DNA of 64,000 bases from Branchiostoma floridae (GCF_000003815.2 NC_049990.1:6136330-6200329), one strand, 5' to 3'; positions 53,449 to 64,000 are shown, numbered from the stretch's first letter. Program-made: numbers and translations. The notes: generated by a model from the letters alone, not told the origin.

Positions 53449-56132
53449 GTGAGTCAGTCAGTTTCGCATAAGGTTTTATTTTGCTTCTACATGTTCATGT
53501 GTAGTGGTCAAACATTTTGTTAAACACTAAGGGGTCAGCTTGACCAGTGGAGGGACCAAATAAAAGCGACCACCTGTAGTGTGTAAGATAGTAAACACTA
53601 CTTATAGTATTCTCTAAGCAGAAGTTTCGGCCGGGGTATAGTAGCAGCCACGATATTTTTTTTTTCATTGAGGCAGGCGAAGCAGATCGCGGCCACCCTA
53701 CCCAAACCTATGCTTAGAGATCAGCAATGGTCTTGCCAGACACTAGTCACAACTTTTTGTCATGACCTACTTAAGAGTATTTGAATTTGTACAATCTCAC
53801 AGAAGAGCAAACGTAAGTGCTATTTGAAAAAAAAAGAAAATCAAGCCATCATGCGAGAAGGTGTAATGATATAAAGTGGTCATACCACTGTTAATAGCAA
53901 ATCCTTTACAGTTGTCGTGCAATAAAGTTCTATCTTTCTATCTATCTATCTATCTATCATAGACATGTACGCATGTACGGATATATGAATTGCTAGGATA
54001 TGGGGGAATTAAGCAGGTTGTCTTGTCTTTCGTAGAAACAATAAATTTCATTTTCTTGCGTAAACCACTATAAATTCAATATTTTATGTACCATTAACTT
54101 ACTGGGAGAGGGTGATGAACTGCCGATATTGTTATTTTGTAAGGTACTCTGACTTTGCACCATGGTCCATGAAACTGTTATACAACGATATCAAGGCAAA
54201 CGTTGTAAAAAGCATCATTTAGAAACAGTACTATTGATAAGCATCATAGTACACATATGAGATAAAACTAGTATCCTCACTTTCCAGTCAACGTGAAATC
54301 TTAATAACGAATGTTACAATATATTTCTCGCGTAGTTCGTACAGGGCAAACCTGTTTATCGACGGGGAACCGTGGGTTAATGAAAAATCCGAAAACAAAC
54401 ACTTCCACGGTAGTGCATACCATCTGGGACACATATATCTCTATGTCCTATTTCCTACAGCGTTTAACTTCAGAGCGAATTTCATGGTAATGAGAAAGAC
54501 AGAATCTGATGACAAATTTCTCATGTAGATATTGTTTATTCTTTTAAAAGAATAGAGAGAGAGTACGTGTGCGTACTCGAGTCGGTCTGTTGTTTTCTGC
54601 GCTATGCTCGTTGTCGAACACGCGTACGCTGATGCAATGTTAACTGCCTTACGAAAACAATTCCGACCTTTGGAGCCTGAGACCTTAGCATGGCCGGATG
54701 GGGTTTTCTCGTGTACAAACGTTTAACAACGTCCTGTGTGACAAAAATTAGTTCAAAATTTCTAATAAATGGATTAACGCAATCAAAAATTGGACAATTT
54801 TAGGAGAAATGTATGATAGTATTATTGCGCTATTTCTGAACATCGTAGGTTCACCTTTAGTACCATTCATGTCTCTCAGGATGACGTAATATTCAGACGA
54901 CACGTTGCTTGTGATCACGCTTTCGCTGCGTGATCGAGCCGAACGGGGACCCTTACGCTAACAGCTGTTGAGTAAAGGTTACGATAATAATTAGAAAGTT
55001 TATGTCAACTGCAAGTTAGATGTACTCAAGTGATAAGGCAGAATTATTTTAGCTGATGAAATCACCCTCGTAAAATGTCTTTGTCATCAGAAACGTAAGT
55101 ATGCCAAGGATTTGACTGTTTTATATGATTTGTTATTTCTTCTTAAGAGTCATACAAAATATTCTACGGTTATGAATCATCGAGGTTTTCAGCATTAAAC
55201 ACAACCATCTTAATAGGTACAAAACATGATTTTGTTGTGAATAAAAACTGTATAAATGTCTTTCAGCAAACTTTTTTTCCAAAGAGCTCGGACTTTCGTT
55301 GTACAGTACATAATTTATACGTAATACTAGCGTGCACCCATATGGCTTATGTTCTTCAATTTTTGGCGACAATAAAACTTTAAGATGTACATATGCCCGG
55401 TCCGGTCTTAATTTTTGTGCCATTGTGTGACGGGGTGGACGACGAAAAATAACTTGTTATAATCTGAAATTATGCAAAATAATCTCAAGTAAACGCTACA
55501 CTTGAAGCACTGGGAACGCGGAAATGTCTAATAATATTTCATCGATCAATTGAAGACAAATGTTTGCACAAAAATTGAATATACCAATACACACGGCGTA
55601 CAATGGATCCAAAGATAAATATCACAAATTCAGTCCAATATGTGAACAATTTTCCCCCTTATTTTCCCCACTGGGATTCGTTCTGTTGCCTGTTACCTCC
55701 ACCAAGAAGGTTCTGTTTTCGGAGCCGTTTGTGACGGACTAGCTGCGTGTTTTTATACTATTTGTGTGTGGACAGCATAACACAAGAAGCTGTGAATGGA
55801 TCCGGATTGACATTGTGATATTTAGAATGTGGGTGGGGAAAACGATGGTCAAGTTCGATAATGGGCCTCTTGGCGGCTTTTTACGATATTACAGCGGAAC
55901 TTGCGATTTTATATCTTGTGTTCTAAAATTGATATAATCGTACTTTTTGAATGGTAGATAGCTCTTGATACAGAATGTAAGGATTGGCCCCTATGTGGCT
56001 TTCTTCGGAACTGTAGCGGGCCTTTTATGGTTGGAAATTTTAGAAGAGAATTACTCATCTTTACCTTTCTGACCTTTGTATGCGATAGAATTTATTTGGA
56101 TTTGATTTCATCTAAGATCCACCTGGGATATA
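53449..56132. other. Probable first intron of the transporter gene
   Basis: A hairpin with CTCTAAGCAGAAGTTTCGGC ends lies near 53613-53730 and a (TATC)n run at 53932-53958. A fragment of the 52560-type repeat in inverted sense lies near 55840-56025 (GATAATGGGCCTCTTGGCGG). No coding exon. Confidence 0.4.
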
Positions 56133-56348
56133 ACGCTGGTTCACCTTTATCCGAGGGTGACCTATATCCGTTGTTTGTAAAAAAAAGCGTATTTAGGGAT
56201 ATGAAGTCGATTGACGGTGGTTTCAAATCGGAACATTTAAAAAATATTGCAAATTTGAAACCACTGCCAGCAGACTTAATACTCCTAGATGTGCTGTTTT
56301 TAAAGACAACGGATAAAGGTCACCCCGTGGATAAAGGTGAACTAGCGT
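56133..56348. mobile_element. TA-flanked palindromic element, just upstream of the transporter start
   Basis: ACGCTGGTTCACCTTTATCC at the left, GATAAAGGTGAACTAGCGT at the right, TA outside both. 216 bp. It ends about 100 bases before the acceptor of the first coding exon. Confidence 0.8.
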
Positions 56349-56456
56349 TAATACATTGTACCGTGTACAATTGTCGTGCAATAAAGTTTTTCTTCATACA
56401 CGTGTATAACAAACTGTGGTATCTTAAATTGTGTCAACAGGAATACCACCATCGAC

Positions 56457-56897
56457 ATGGAGAGAAGGAAGGGAAAACCCTCGGACCCAAGAGGCCTCCT
56501 GGCCAACAAACCAACAACGACTGCAAGGGCACAACCCTCCACCATGATGAGTCTATCGTTCTGTGCTATCTTCATAGCTTCCGAAGTTGCCAAGCAATCC
56601 GTAACATATGCCACAAGACATTTCAACAACGGGGTTTACCCCATATCGTCCTCTGCCATCGTGTGCTGTATTGAGCTCGTCAAGTTGATAATGGTTTTGA
56701 TACCGGTTATGTTTACGACTGGTTTTTCCTCGTTTCGGCCTTCCATCGTGTTTGCCGTGCCCTCTGTTATATACTGCGCGAACAACAACTTGTACCTGTT
56801 CGCCCTGAACTACACCACCCCTCCCACTTGGAATGTGCTGATCCAGTCTCGCGTCATCATGACGGCACTGACCTACAGGATCATCTTTGGCAGACAC
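56457..56897 (+). CDS. Transporter exon 1 (start codon, helices 1-4)
   Basis: 147 codons from ATG in the context ATCGACATGG; donor CAC/GTGAGT. A short polar N-terminus (MERRKGKPSDPRGLLANKP) precedes the first helix (SLSFCAIFIASEVAKQSV). Confidence 0.85.
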
Positions 56898-57177
56898 GTG
56901 AGTGATACGTTCTACGGCAGGCTCTAACAAGTTTTGTACAATTCACCTGTCCTATCGGACGAGTACATAAAGATTTTACTTGCCCAAACCAACTTTCCAA
57001 TTGGCCAAAATTCAAATAACATTTTTCTACGTTTTTTTACTTCCAGCAACTGAATTCTTTCATCACTGGCTCTATTTTTCTGCGTTGAGCAAATGCTTGA
57101 TGCCATGACTGTAAAATGTGACAAGTATATCAAAATCTTACTCAGGAAAAATCCTACTTGCCCGATCGGTCAAAACG

Positions 57178-57252
<75 letters not shown>

Positions 57253-60200
57253 TCTCTAATGTAAATGACCAACATAGTTAAACAAGCGTAAAGCGGGGTA
57301 ACCCTCACGACCTGACATAACTGATGATGGGAGGGGGGGGGGGAGCCATGAGTCAAACCAGATGGACCAAACCAGACTTCCAATTCTGCAAGTATCCTAT
57401 TGTACCATTTTCGCCTTATGCCCTACCACTCGGACACAGCGCGGTCACACACCATGACAAACAAACAAACAAACAAACAAACACATAAACTGAAAACAAT
57501 ATTAATACCTTCATTTTCATGGTGGTGATAGCTAGTGGACCTAGTCTGTGTAACACAAACTATCCGGGCTGTAACTTGGGGTTGGCTAGATGTTGGTCGG
57601 GTCGCTGTAATCGTGATTTAATCAGGTATAGATTGGACCGTGCCACTTTTATGGTTAGCAAGTGTCGAGGAAACACAAACCAAGAAAACAAAACAACAAT
57701 TTCTTATATCTGTTTTCAAAACAAAACAACAATTTCTTATATCTGTTTTTTTAATTCTTATTGTTAAGATCTTCCCATGGTCCGTAGCCATGGACTTTAT
57801 TTTTTATTTACAATGTTACAAAGACGTTACAAGAAACACTCCTCAGTGCACACTCTTGACGTTATTGTTCCAACATACTTTCCGTATTTGTATTTTGAAA
57901 TAGTGTGTTTTCCAATCATTATCAGCATGTTTATATTCTGAAATTTGACAACATTATAGAGCTTATAGCCAACAATGACATGATGCAAGTCTAATGATAA
58001 AGATGTACCATAATTTTCTGTTCTCAAAAGATCTCAGTAGTCCGCTGGGTAGCGCTGCTTCTCCTGATGCTGGGCATCGCGCTGGCGCAGTTGGCCGGGT
58101 CCTCCTCGTCCCCAGCGTCCCCAGACATCTACGTGCTCCCCCAGGCTCTCGGGCTCAGCCTCGTTAGTGCCGCCATCTCCACAGCAGCCTCCATCATCAC
58201 AGAGGTAAGAGGATTTGTTTGTTTGTTTGTTTGTTTGCATACACCTCGTCCCCAGCGTCCCCAGACATCTACGTGCTCCCCCAGGCTCTCGGTCTCAGCC
58301 TCGTCAGTGCCGCCATCTCTACAGCAGCCTCCATCATCGCCGCCTTTGACCATGACTTTATTCAGATCCACATCTAGCATACAACGCCAAATAGGAAAGG
58401 GGAACCACTTGCATTTGCTAGCAAGTTATTTTAATAGTGTTTATAAACATGTATACATGTAACACCAATTCACCTTTATCCGCGGGGTAACCTATATCCG
58501 TTGTTCTTAAAACATGGCATTTAGGGATATCAAGTCGACGGACGGTGGTTTCAAATTGCGATATTTTTTTACAATATTTCGGTTTGAAACCGCTGTCCGT
58601 CGACTTGCTATCACTAAACACCTGTCCGAGTTTGAAAACGACGATTATAGGTTACCCCTCGGATAAAGGTGAACTAGCGTTACAGTGTACTTTGGCCCAC
58701 AGTACTTGTGGGTGGTCATCCATGGAACTGCAGGTAAAACAGGGCGGGGAATCATGAGTACTGGCTACCAAATGTTGGTTTGAAGTGTTTATAGAGCACA
58801 ATGTATGTTTGGTCCACAGTACTTGTTCAAGAACGACAAGCGACCGTTCATGGAACAGCAGGTACAGATGTACGCCTTCGGCTTCCTCATCGCGAGCATC
58901 TGGTCCGCCGTCGCTACCAGGGGTGACGTCTTTAAGATTAGCGGGGAATCTCTAAGGTCCGAAATAGTCTTCCTGTTGGTGGCATCCATTCTACTAGGTG
59001 GCGCCGGAGGACTGGCTGTTGCAGGTATGGCACATTACAAGTCTAAGGACCGATCCCAAAACCCCGCCCCCTGTTCGATCATGGTTTTATTTCGAACACG
59101 TACGTCAAAAATAGCCATTTCTGTCCAATGGGGCAGTTTTCGACGGAGGTGTTCGAAATAGTTTTTATCTGTTCGATATGGCGTTCGACAGGATCGGTCC
59201 ATTCTGAAGTGCGCAGTTATGACATGTAATAACCCCTGCATGGTATACATATAGGAAAATATATTAAAGAATGTCTAGACGCTAGAAATCCCTCCAATGA
59301 TTGTAAAAGACCATTTTCATCCCATACTATGCACGCTTGTATTAAGTAGATTAGCCTTATAGAACTGTAGTTATGTATCAGTAGATGCATGCTTTGTACT
59401 TTGTACAATTTTTGCGCAATAGTTTCCATTAACATCCATGGGAAGGTGACCTTGAGGAAGCAATGCAATTTTTTTTTCAAAATGAATTTGCACTGGAAAA
59501 TGTTGATAATCAATCTGTTCCCAATGCATGCATTTTGGACGATTACAATCTAGTTTGCTTTTTAAAATCCAATATATAACCTCGCTCTAAAATCCCCAGC
59601 CACACTGTTGACGAGCTTCGGCAGTATTTTTTGATCGCCAAAAGGTCGGCCGATTATAGAATCGACCAAGGTTTGAATGTACTTTTTACCTGAAAACCCA
59701 TCCCATGAGACGAGACTTGGGGACGAGCGAGCATCGGCCGATCTGTAAAAATCGAGCGATAATCTCAAGAACACCGGGCCGGGCGTATGACAGCCGAAAG
59801 TGTCATTTCAGAGCTCATAGACTCGTCTGCCGATCAGTTTTCCTGCCCATAACGTATTCTGATGCCCTCTTGTCGCTTACAGCGATCATCAAATCGTTGG
59901 ACAACATCGTGAAGATCTACTCGGCCTCCATCTCCATCCTGATGACCGCCATCGTCTGCAGCTTCCTGTTCCCAGAGAAATTCGTCCTCAACACCGCCTT
60001 TGTCTTCGCCGTGCTCCTGATCCTCGTTTCCTCCGTTCTGTACGACAGGCAGGACCTCAGCAACATCCTCCCGTCAAACGTGCGCGTACCCAGATTCTTC
60101 CTCACCAGAAACTTCTTTCTCTTCGTGGCCTTTCTGACGATGCTGGTGCCGATAGGATACTTCATGGCAACGACTTCCTCGTCAACAGCAGACGTTCACA

Positions 60201-61007
60201 AAAGAGGCCTGAACACAATTAAGGGTGATCCTTTGTACGCAATGGAAGGCAAGGCCGCGAACGGAGAATCTGTAAAAATTCATCTTGATGCAGGCAAGAA
60301 CATCCAAGCGGTTCTGTTCGAGAATGAAGGCGTGGCTTTGAAAGACGAGGATGGGAAACTACAAAGACAGTTTGATGCAATAAAGGAAAGGAAACTGAAG
60401 CAAGAGCAAAGCCAAGTAAAGAGGGATAAGCAAGAAGACGCCAGTGACAAGGAGGTGCCAAAACGGTCAAGAAGGAAAGAAGATGTACAGAAAGATGAGG
60501 ATGACAGAAAACAGGATGCGGAGGCGAAACGCAGGCACGGTAATGATAGTGAAAATCCCCGAAGAGCTCATCCAAAACTGGTGAAAGTAGAAGACAGAAT
60601 ACGGGCCCTTGAAAAAGATCGCGCAGAAAAACTAGACAAAATCATGCACGGAGCTCCGGAAAAGAAACAAGTCATGCACAAAATGCACGGTCATGGCCAG
60701 GAGATGAAAGTACACGGAGAAAAAGAGGACAGCGTTGTTCACGGCAAAGACGGACAAAAAGACGAAGAGCTTTATGATAAAGGACTTGAGGAAGACGTCG
60801 AAAATGTAAGAATCAAAAATCGCCGAAAAAGTTTGAGGAAGGACACCCAACAATTCGCAGACACCAGAGATAAGAACAATGTCGAGGATTTGGTGGCAAA
60901 GTCGGGGACGGAGGTACCAAAAGTGGTCCACTTTGTTTGGGACGGTCGCAGAAATTTTCGGTTCCACGACCTACTCAGTGGAAGAGTGCAAAAAGCATCT
61001 TGAACCA
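56457..61007 (+). CDS. Nucleotide-sugar transporter (SLC35A type) fused to a glycosyltransferase-like C-terminus; truncated by gap
   Basis: Coding exons are 56457-56897, 58031-58204, 58820-59024 and 59883 to the gap. Residues about 30-340 form a ten-helix SLC35A-type transporter that would import a nucleotide sugar into the Golgi or ER in exchange for nucleoside monophosphate. Family-like segments are VPSVIYCANNNLYLFALNY, QSRVIMTALTYRIIFGR and AAIIKSLDNIVKIYSASIS. The last exon stays open past the usual end. It adds an eleventh hydrophobic segment (NFFLFVAFLTMLVPIGYF, about 350-366), a highly charged stem of about 250 residues, and VPKVVHFVWDGRRNFRFHD (about 618), which resembles the start of DXD sugar-binding glycosyltransferases. 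The annotated frame stops at 61003, four bases before N; an adjacent frame continues KKHLEP. Substrate specificity cannot be told. Confidence 0.8.
57178..57249. repeat. (AC)n microsatellite in transporter intron 1
   Basis: About 36 CA/AC units, uninterrupted. Confidence 0.97.
58031..58204 (+). CDS. Transporter exon 2
   Basis: 58 codons, phase 0 at both ends: ISVVRWVALLLLMLGIALAQ, a Ser-rich loop, then LPQALGLSLVSAAISTAAS. Acceptor TCTCAAAAG, donor GTAAGA. A 95-bp copy of its 3' part follows in the intron. Confidence 0.85.
58205..58236. repeat. (TTTG)n microsatellite between exon 2 and its copy
   Basis: About six GTTT units directly after the exon 2 donor, separating the exon from its partial duplicate. 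Confidence 0.9.
58244..58338 (+). pseudogene. Partial duplicate of transporter exon 2 in the following intron
   Basis: 95 bases repeat 58104-58198. The only three differences fall at third codon positions and are silent (Gly GGG/GGT, Val GTT/GTC, Ser TCC/TCT). No acceptor precedes it and no donor follows in place, so it is not a complete exon; its frame then runs to a stop at 58375. Confidence 0.85.
58462..58680. mobile_element. TA-flanked palindromic element in transporter intron 2
   Basis: ACACCAATTCACCTTTATCC at the left, GATAAAGGTGAACTAGCGT at the right, TA outside both. The inner arms GGATATCAAGTCGACGGACG and CTGTCCGTCGACTTGCTATC pair. 219 bp. Confidence 0.8.
58820..59024 (+). CDS. Transporter exon 3
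   Basis: 205 bp: YLFKNDKRPFMEQQVQMYAF, GFLIASIWSAVATRGDVFK, and LLVASILLGGAGGLAVA, ending in the first base of the next codon. It carries the luminal loop and helices 7-8. Confidence 0.88.
59883..61007 (+). CDS. Transporter last exon: helices 9-10, extra helix, charged stem, glycosyltransferase start
   Basis: Acceptor CGCTTACAG. 373 codons to a TGA at 61001-61003. The order is helices 9-10 (to about residue 328), a polar linker, an extra hydrophobic segment, the Lys/Glu/Asp/Arg-rich stem with His-Gly repeats (MHGAPEK, MHGHGQEM, VHGEK, VHGKD), then VPKVVHFVWDG. The lack of stops over 1.1 kb supports coding use throughout. Confidence 0.82.
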
Positions 61008-61107
61008 NNNNNNNNNNNNNNNNNNNNNNNNNNNNNNNNNNNNNNNNNNNNNNNNNNNNNNNNNNNNNNNNNNNNNNNNNNNNNNNNNNNNNNNNNNNNN
61101 NNNNNNN
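61008..61107. other. Assembly gap (100 N)
   Basis: A 100-N run is a conventional size for a gap of unknown length. It cuts the glycosyltransferase domain after about 25 residues. Confidence 1.
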
Positions 61108-61409
61108 TCACTTGCATTAAGTTCTAATAGGGGGATCCTAGCAGAAATATACCTCTACTTAGTGCTGAACACCATCCATATTACAGAAATATGCCTGTCC
61201 ATAGTATTGAACACCATCCACAAGGACCACATCAGATGCCTGGCCTTAGTAGTAAATGCCGTTCACCTAACAAAAATACATCTGCCCTTAGTACAGAACA
61301 CCATGCACCTAACAAAGACATATCTGTCCTTAGTACTGAGCACTATTCACCTCACAAAATATGCCTGTCCTTAGTACTGAACACCATCCATAATACAGGG
61401 ATATGCCTG
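61108..61409. repeat. Tandem minisatellite between two gaps
   Basis: Seven or so imperfect units of about 40-45 bases share CCTTAGTACTGAACACCATC and ATATGCCTGTCC. It lies between two 100-N gaps, so its true length is unknown and probably collapsed. Confidence 0.8.
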
Positions 61410-61509
61410 NNNNNNNNNNNNNNNNNNNNNNNNNNNNNNNNNNNNNNNNNNNNNNNNNNNNNNNNNNNNNNNNNNNNNNNNNNNNNNNNNNNNNNNNNNN
61501 NNNNNNNNN
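61410..61509. other. Assembly gap (100 N)
   Basis: Unsequenced bases bordering the minisatellite. Confidence 1.
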
Positions 61510-61606
61510 AGCTCTGGTACCGCATCTATAAGCAGCGACGCCAATATTTCGGCGGTGCAATGTGGAACAGTTTGACTTGACCTAATTCCTCCCTCCCGTT
61601 AGGCAA

Positions 61607-61751
61607 AAATCTATCGGACGACGAGTCTGCGAGCTCTAAATTACGAGGAGGCATGACCCTTCTGCTGACGAAGAAATGGCAGAGTTCCACCTTCCCGTCA
61701 GGGTCATGCCTCCTCATAATTCAGAGCTCGCAGACTCGTCGTCCGATCGAT
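61607..61751. repeat. Foldback element with near-perfect 45-50-bp arms
   Basis: TCTATCGGACGACGAGTCTG, CGAGCTCTAAATTACGAGGA and GGCATGACCCT are mirrored by AGGGTCATGCC, TCCTCATAATTCAGAGCTCG and CAGACTCGTCGTCCGATCGA. The loop is about 45 bases. No coding content. Confidence 0.75.
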
Positions 61752-62393
61752 TCCGCCTAATGTGAGGGGGGTATAAGGAAGGTGTCAAACGTTCTCTGAA
61801 ACTTCGGCAAAAAATACATCTTTTCTGAAAAAGAGTCTCATTACTCAGTGGCGTACCGATCTGTTGAAGCTATTCCCAAATATGTAAGTCGATACTCTTA
61901 GTTGAATCTGATAATATGACAAAATACATTACCAAATTTTCAAGTTTCTTTCACAAATGGGAACTTTAAACCGCAATGAAACACTCACCAAGTACGTCTT
62001 TGACACAGGTGAACATCGTAGTTGGATCGCAAGATCCCTCAGCTCCTGCGGGCAAAATAGGATTTAAGAAGCTTTATCATATAGATATAGCCAGGCGCCG
62101 TCTGACCAATCAGAAGGCCCCGTTTCATGTTGGTTATGAAGCCGTAACACATAGATTCCGGCCAGCCAGGGTGTATCACTCCTTCTGATTGGTCAGAATT
62201 TCCATTGATACCAGTTGATGTCGATTTGCATCGACACCAACTTCGTTCACTTGGTGGTTTTATTCGGTGGTTATAGCAAAGGCCCAGGCATTATGACACC
62301 ATATACACCTCGGGTCGGGTCATAAACCCTTAATTGTTTTCCAAAACACCAAACAATAATAACAGAACGGTCCTAATGGATTTTATATTGTAC
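61752..62393. other. Non-coding, between transporter and channel genes
   Basis: No exon for the C-terminal part of the channel could be recognised here, although it would be expected on the minus strand. An imperfect inverted repeat (GTCTGACCAATCAGAAGG with CCTTCTGATTGGTCAGAA) spans about 62098-62200. Confidence 0.45.
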
Positions 62394-62538
62394 CTGGTAA
62401 GTCGTAAGCTCGACAGCTGCAGTTGCTGACCACGTGTTTGCTTCTGCACTCTAGATAGCAGCCGTTCAGCGTGTAGGTGTCGTAATACTCCAGCTGTAGG
62501 TCCTGGCAGACCCCCCACGGAGGCACGTGGTTCTCGTA
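62394..62538 (-). CDS. DEG/ENaC (ASIC-like) channel, downstream exon
   Basis: Acceptor CCCCTCCCCAG, then YENHVPPWGVCQDLQLEYYD, TYTLNGCYLECRSKHVVSN and CSCRAYDLP, donor GTACAA. The pattern PPWGxC, then Cys-xxx-Cys and CxCR..D.PG, is the start of the cysteine-rich thumb region of degenerin/epithelial sodium channels. It joins in phase to the exon at 63381-63533. Later exons (second transmembrane helix) were not found. Confidence 0.82.
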
Positions 62539-62750
62539 CTGGGGAGGGGAAATGTTGAATAATGTTACAGTCATAATGTACGTAAAATGATGTGATCGTC
62601 TTAGGATCTCCGTGATCAGTTTCATTCATCGATAATTTACATTGTGGAATACAACTCTTACATTTGGGACAGTACTGTAAACATCGCATTAAATACTAGT
62701 GACCATGTATATTTATCAACAAGCTTTCACATTGTATCCTTATTGCCAAA

Positions 62751-62964
62751 TACGTTGTAAATGCATTTAGGTTTGCGGGGATTTAATTTCGCGGTAGCGG
62801 GAAAAAGGACTTTTCACGGTGGTTTTAATTTCGCGGTAACACCATAGTCTGCAATCTAATACCGTAATAGAAAAATGTTCGCGGTGGATTTAAGTTCGCG
62901 GTAAAGTGGCCCCCGCATCCACCGCGAAAAAAAATCTACCGCGAACATTTCTGCATTTACAGTA
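62751..62964. repeat. TTCGCGGT foldback family, copy in channel intron
   Basis: Starts TACGTTGTAAATGCATTTAG and ends TGCATTTACAGTA, 214 bp, same motif order as the copy at 30234. It lies in the intron between the two channel exons. Confidence 0.8.
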
Positions 62965-63196
62965 TGTAATTTACACCTGTTTTTGAAAGACTTGAAACCA
63001 AACTTAAAATATTTCAAAGCTAAAATTGCCAATATGCCAATGATAGATATCCCTTAGATACACCTGTTAATTCAATTACAGATCAATGATCAATGATTGT
63101 TACCCTTCTCTCTTTCACCCAGTTTTGTTATACCTCATGTAAATGTCTTTTTCCATTGTGCTCCAATGATGTACATGTTCGTCTTATTATGTATTA

Positions 63197-63296
63197 NNNN
63201 NNNNNNNNNNNNNNNNNNNNNNNNNNNNNNNNNNNNNNNNNNNNNNNNNNNNNNNNNNNNNNNNNNNNNNNNNNNNNNNNNNNNNNNNNNNNNNNN
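63197..63296. other. Assembly gap (100 N) in channel intron
   Basis: Unsequenced; it falls between the two recognised channel exons. Confidence 1.
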
Positions 63297-63380
63297 GGCG
63301 CCTATCCTGCAGTACAATGCAAACCTGTTTTAAGTACCATTACGAAGGTGGCAGACGGTCAGTTAGGTTTGAGGTCCTAC

Positions 63381-63533
63381 CAATGTCTGCTTGACGGCAA
63401 TGAAAGCGCTGTTGCCCGGCGCGAGGGCAATTCCTTGGGTGTCAATCATGGGAGGTTCCCTCGGATCGTGCACCAGGAGTTTCAGTCCGACTTCAGAATT
63501 CCCACCAACGGAAAAACTTTCGGTGTATTGGTC
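63381..63533 (-). CDS. DEG/ENaC (ASIC-like) channel, upstream exon
   Basis: Acceptor AATTTTACAG, then DQYTESFSVGGNSEVGLKLL, VHDPREPPMIDTQGIALAPG and NSAFIAVKQTL, donor GTAGGA; 153 bp, phase 0 at both ends. GLKLLVHDP..PP....G....PG is a hallmark of the extracellular palm of the family. The first transmembrane helix and N-terminus lie beyond 64000. Ligand or proton sensitivity cannot be inferred. Confidence 0.85.
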
Positions 63534-64000
63534 CTGTAAAATTATGATGACCATCAGTACAATGTAGCAGCCAACAGTCTATCTTATGCTGTGATCAAAA
63601 TTCACGCCGGTGCCCGTCGGAGATATGTAGCCCCGGCCCGGCTCTGAAGCTATAAATTTGTCCCAGTGGACTGACGGATATACCGCGGGGGTACCTAACA
63701 GTGTTGTCACGGGTTGGTCACGGTGTCTTTTTATTACCGGGTATCACCGGGTCCCGGATTGATTTTAATTCCAAATTCAAGAACTAGAATCCGGTGCCCG
63801 GCTGCGCCCAATATAACCGGCTAGTCGCAGAGTGTCCGACGGGGCCATGTAGGGACCACGCCCGAAAGTGCAACAAAACAGCGAATGAACGACCCGCTGG
63901 GGCCCCTACTTCCAATTCAAACTCTTGTTTGTTCTATGGAAAGCAACCGCCAATTTCAACTAGAATTGGATGGATTCCAGGAGTAATGATGAACATGACC
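63534..64000. other. Channel intron or upstream sequence
   Basis: Moderately GC-rich, with scattered CCGGGTA/CCCGG-type inverted motifs (about 63600-63850) that look like a repeat fragment. No exon was recognised. Confidence 0.4.

Noticed and set aside
59705-59881. Upstream extension of the last transporter exon to a Met at 59705
   Set aside because: The acceptor CGCTTACAG at 59882 and the phase-1 junction with exon 3 show that coding begins at 59883; the upstream part is intron.
61108-61409. CRISPR-like direct repeats
   Set aside because: The units are imperfect, contiguous and lack distinct spacers; this is a eukaryotic minisatellite next to gaps.

Overview
The window looks like a contig from a compact, repeat-rich invertebrate deuterostome genome. 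A cephalochordate (amphioxus, Branchiostoma) is the most likely source. The reasons are GT-AG introns throughout, a single monoamine oxidase gene whose exons follow the vertebrate MAO-A/MAO-B exon plan almost base for base, a DEG/ENaC channel gene, and a very high density of small foldback DNA elements, LINE 3' tails and tRNA-derived SINEs. The species assignment is inference. Four N runs (42297-42677, 61008-61107, 61410-61509, 63197-63296) show that this is a draft assembly.

Layout. Positions 1-8755 hold no gene I can support; they carry a 411-bp foldback, a 1-kb TIR element, a SINE and a LINE tail. Positions 8756-10420 are a 1.66-kb TIR element. Positions 10544-17070 probably hold the 5' end of an unidentified minus-strand gene, with a TATA-less CpG promoter near 17,060-17,110 and one exon near 10,544-10,822; the rest of it would lie left of the window. 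Positions 17,500-28,000 are non-coding and full of foldback elements. Positions 28098-40453 (minus) hold a complete monoamine oxidase gene, which I rebuilt as 16 coding exons (518 residues, one apparent 1-bp deletion). Positions 40,990-46,650 are a mosaic of duplicated LINE tails and a 1.3-kb inserted repeat. Positions 49,229-51,708 (plus) hold a small secreted-protein gene with its TATA box, four coding exons and poly(A) signal. Positions 53,361-61,007 (plus) hold an SLC35A-type nucleotide-sugar transporter whose last exon stays open through an extra membrane segment and a long charged stem into the start of a glycosyltransferase domain, then runs into an assembly gap. Positions 62394-63533 (minus) hold two exons of a DEG/ENaC (ASIC-like) channel that continues outside the readable sequence.

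The genes do not form an operon or an obvious pathway. The strongest candidate for something undescribed is the transporter-glycosyltransferase fusion. Its predicted topology would put the transferase in the Golgi lumen, beside the channel that delivers its donor sugar. Other points of interest are a charge-bipartite secreted protein, partial copies of exons left in neighbouring introns (one differing from its source only at synonymous sites), and several non-autonomous DNA element families whose ends can be defined inside this window from target-site duplications or from a paralogous empty site.
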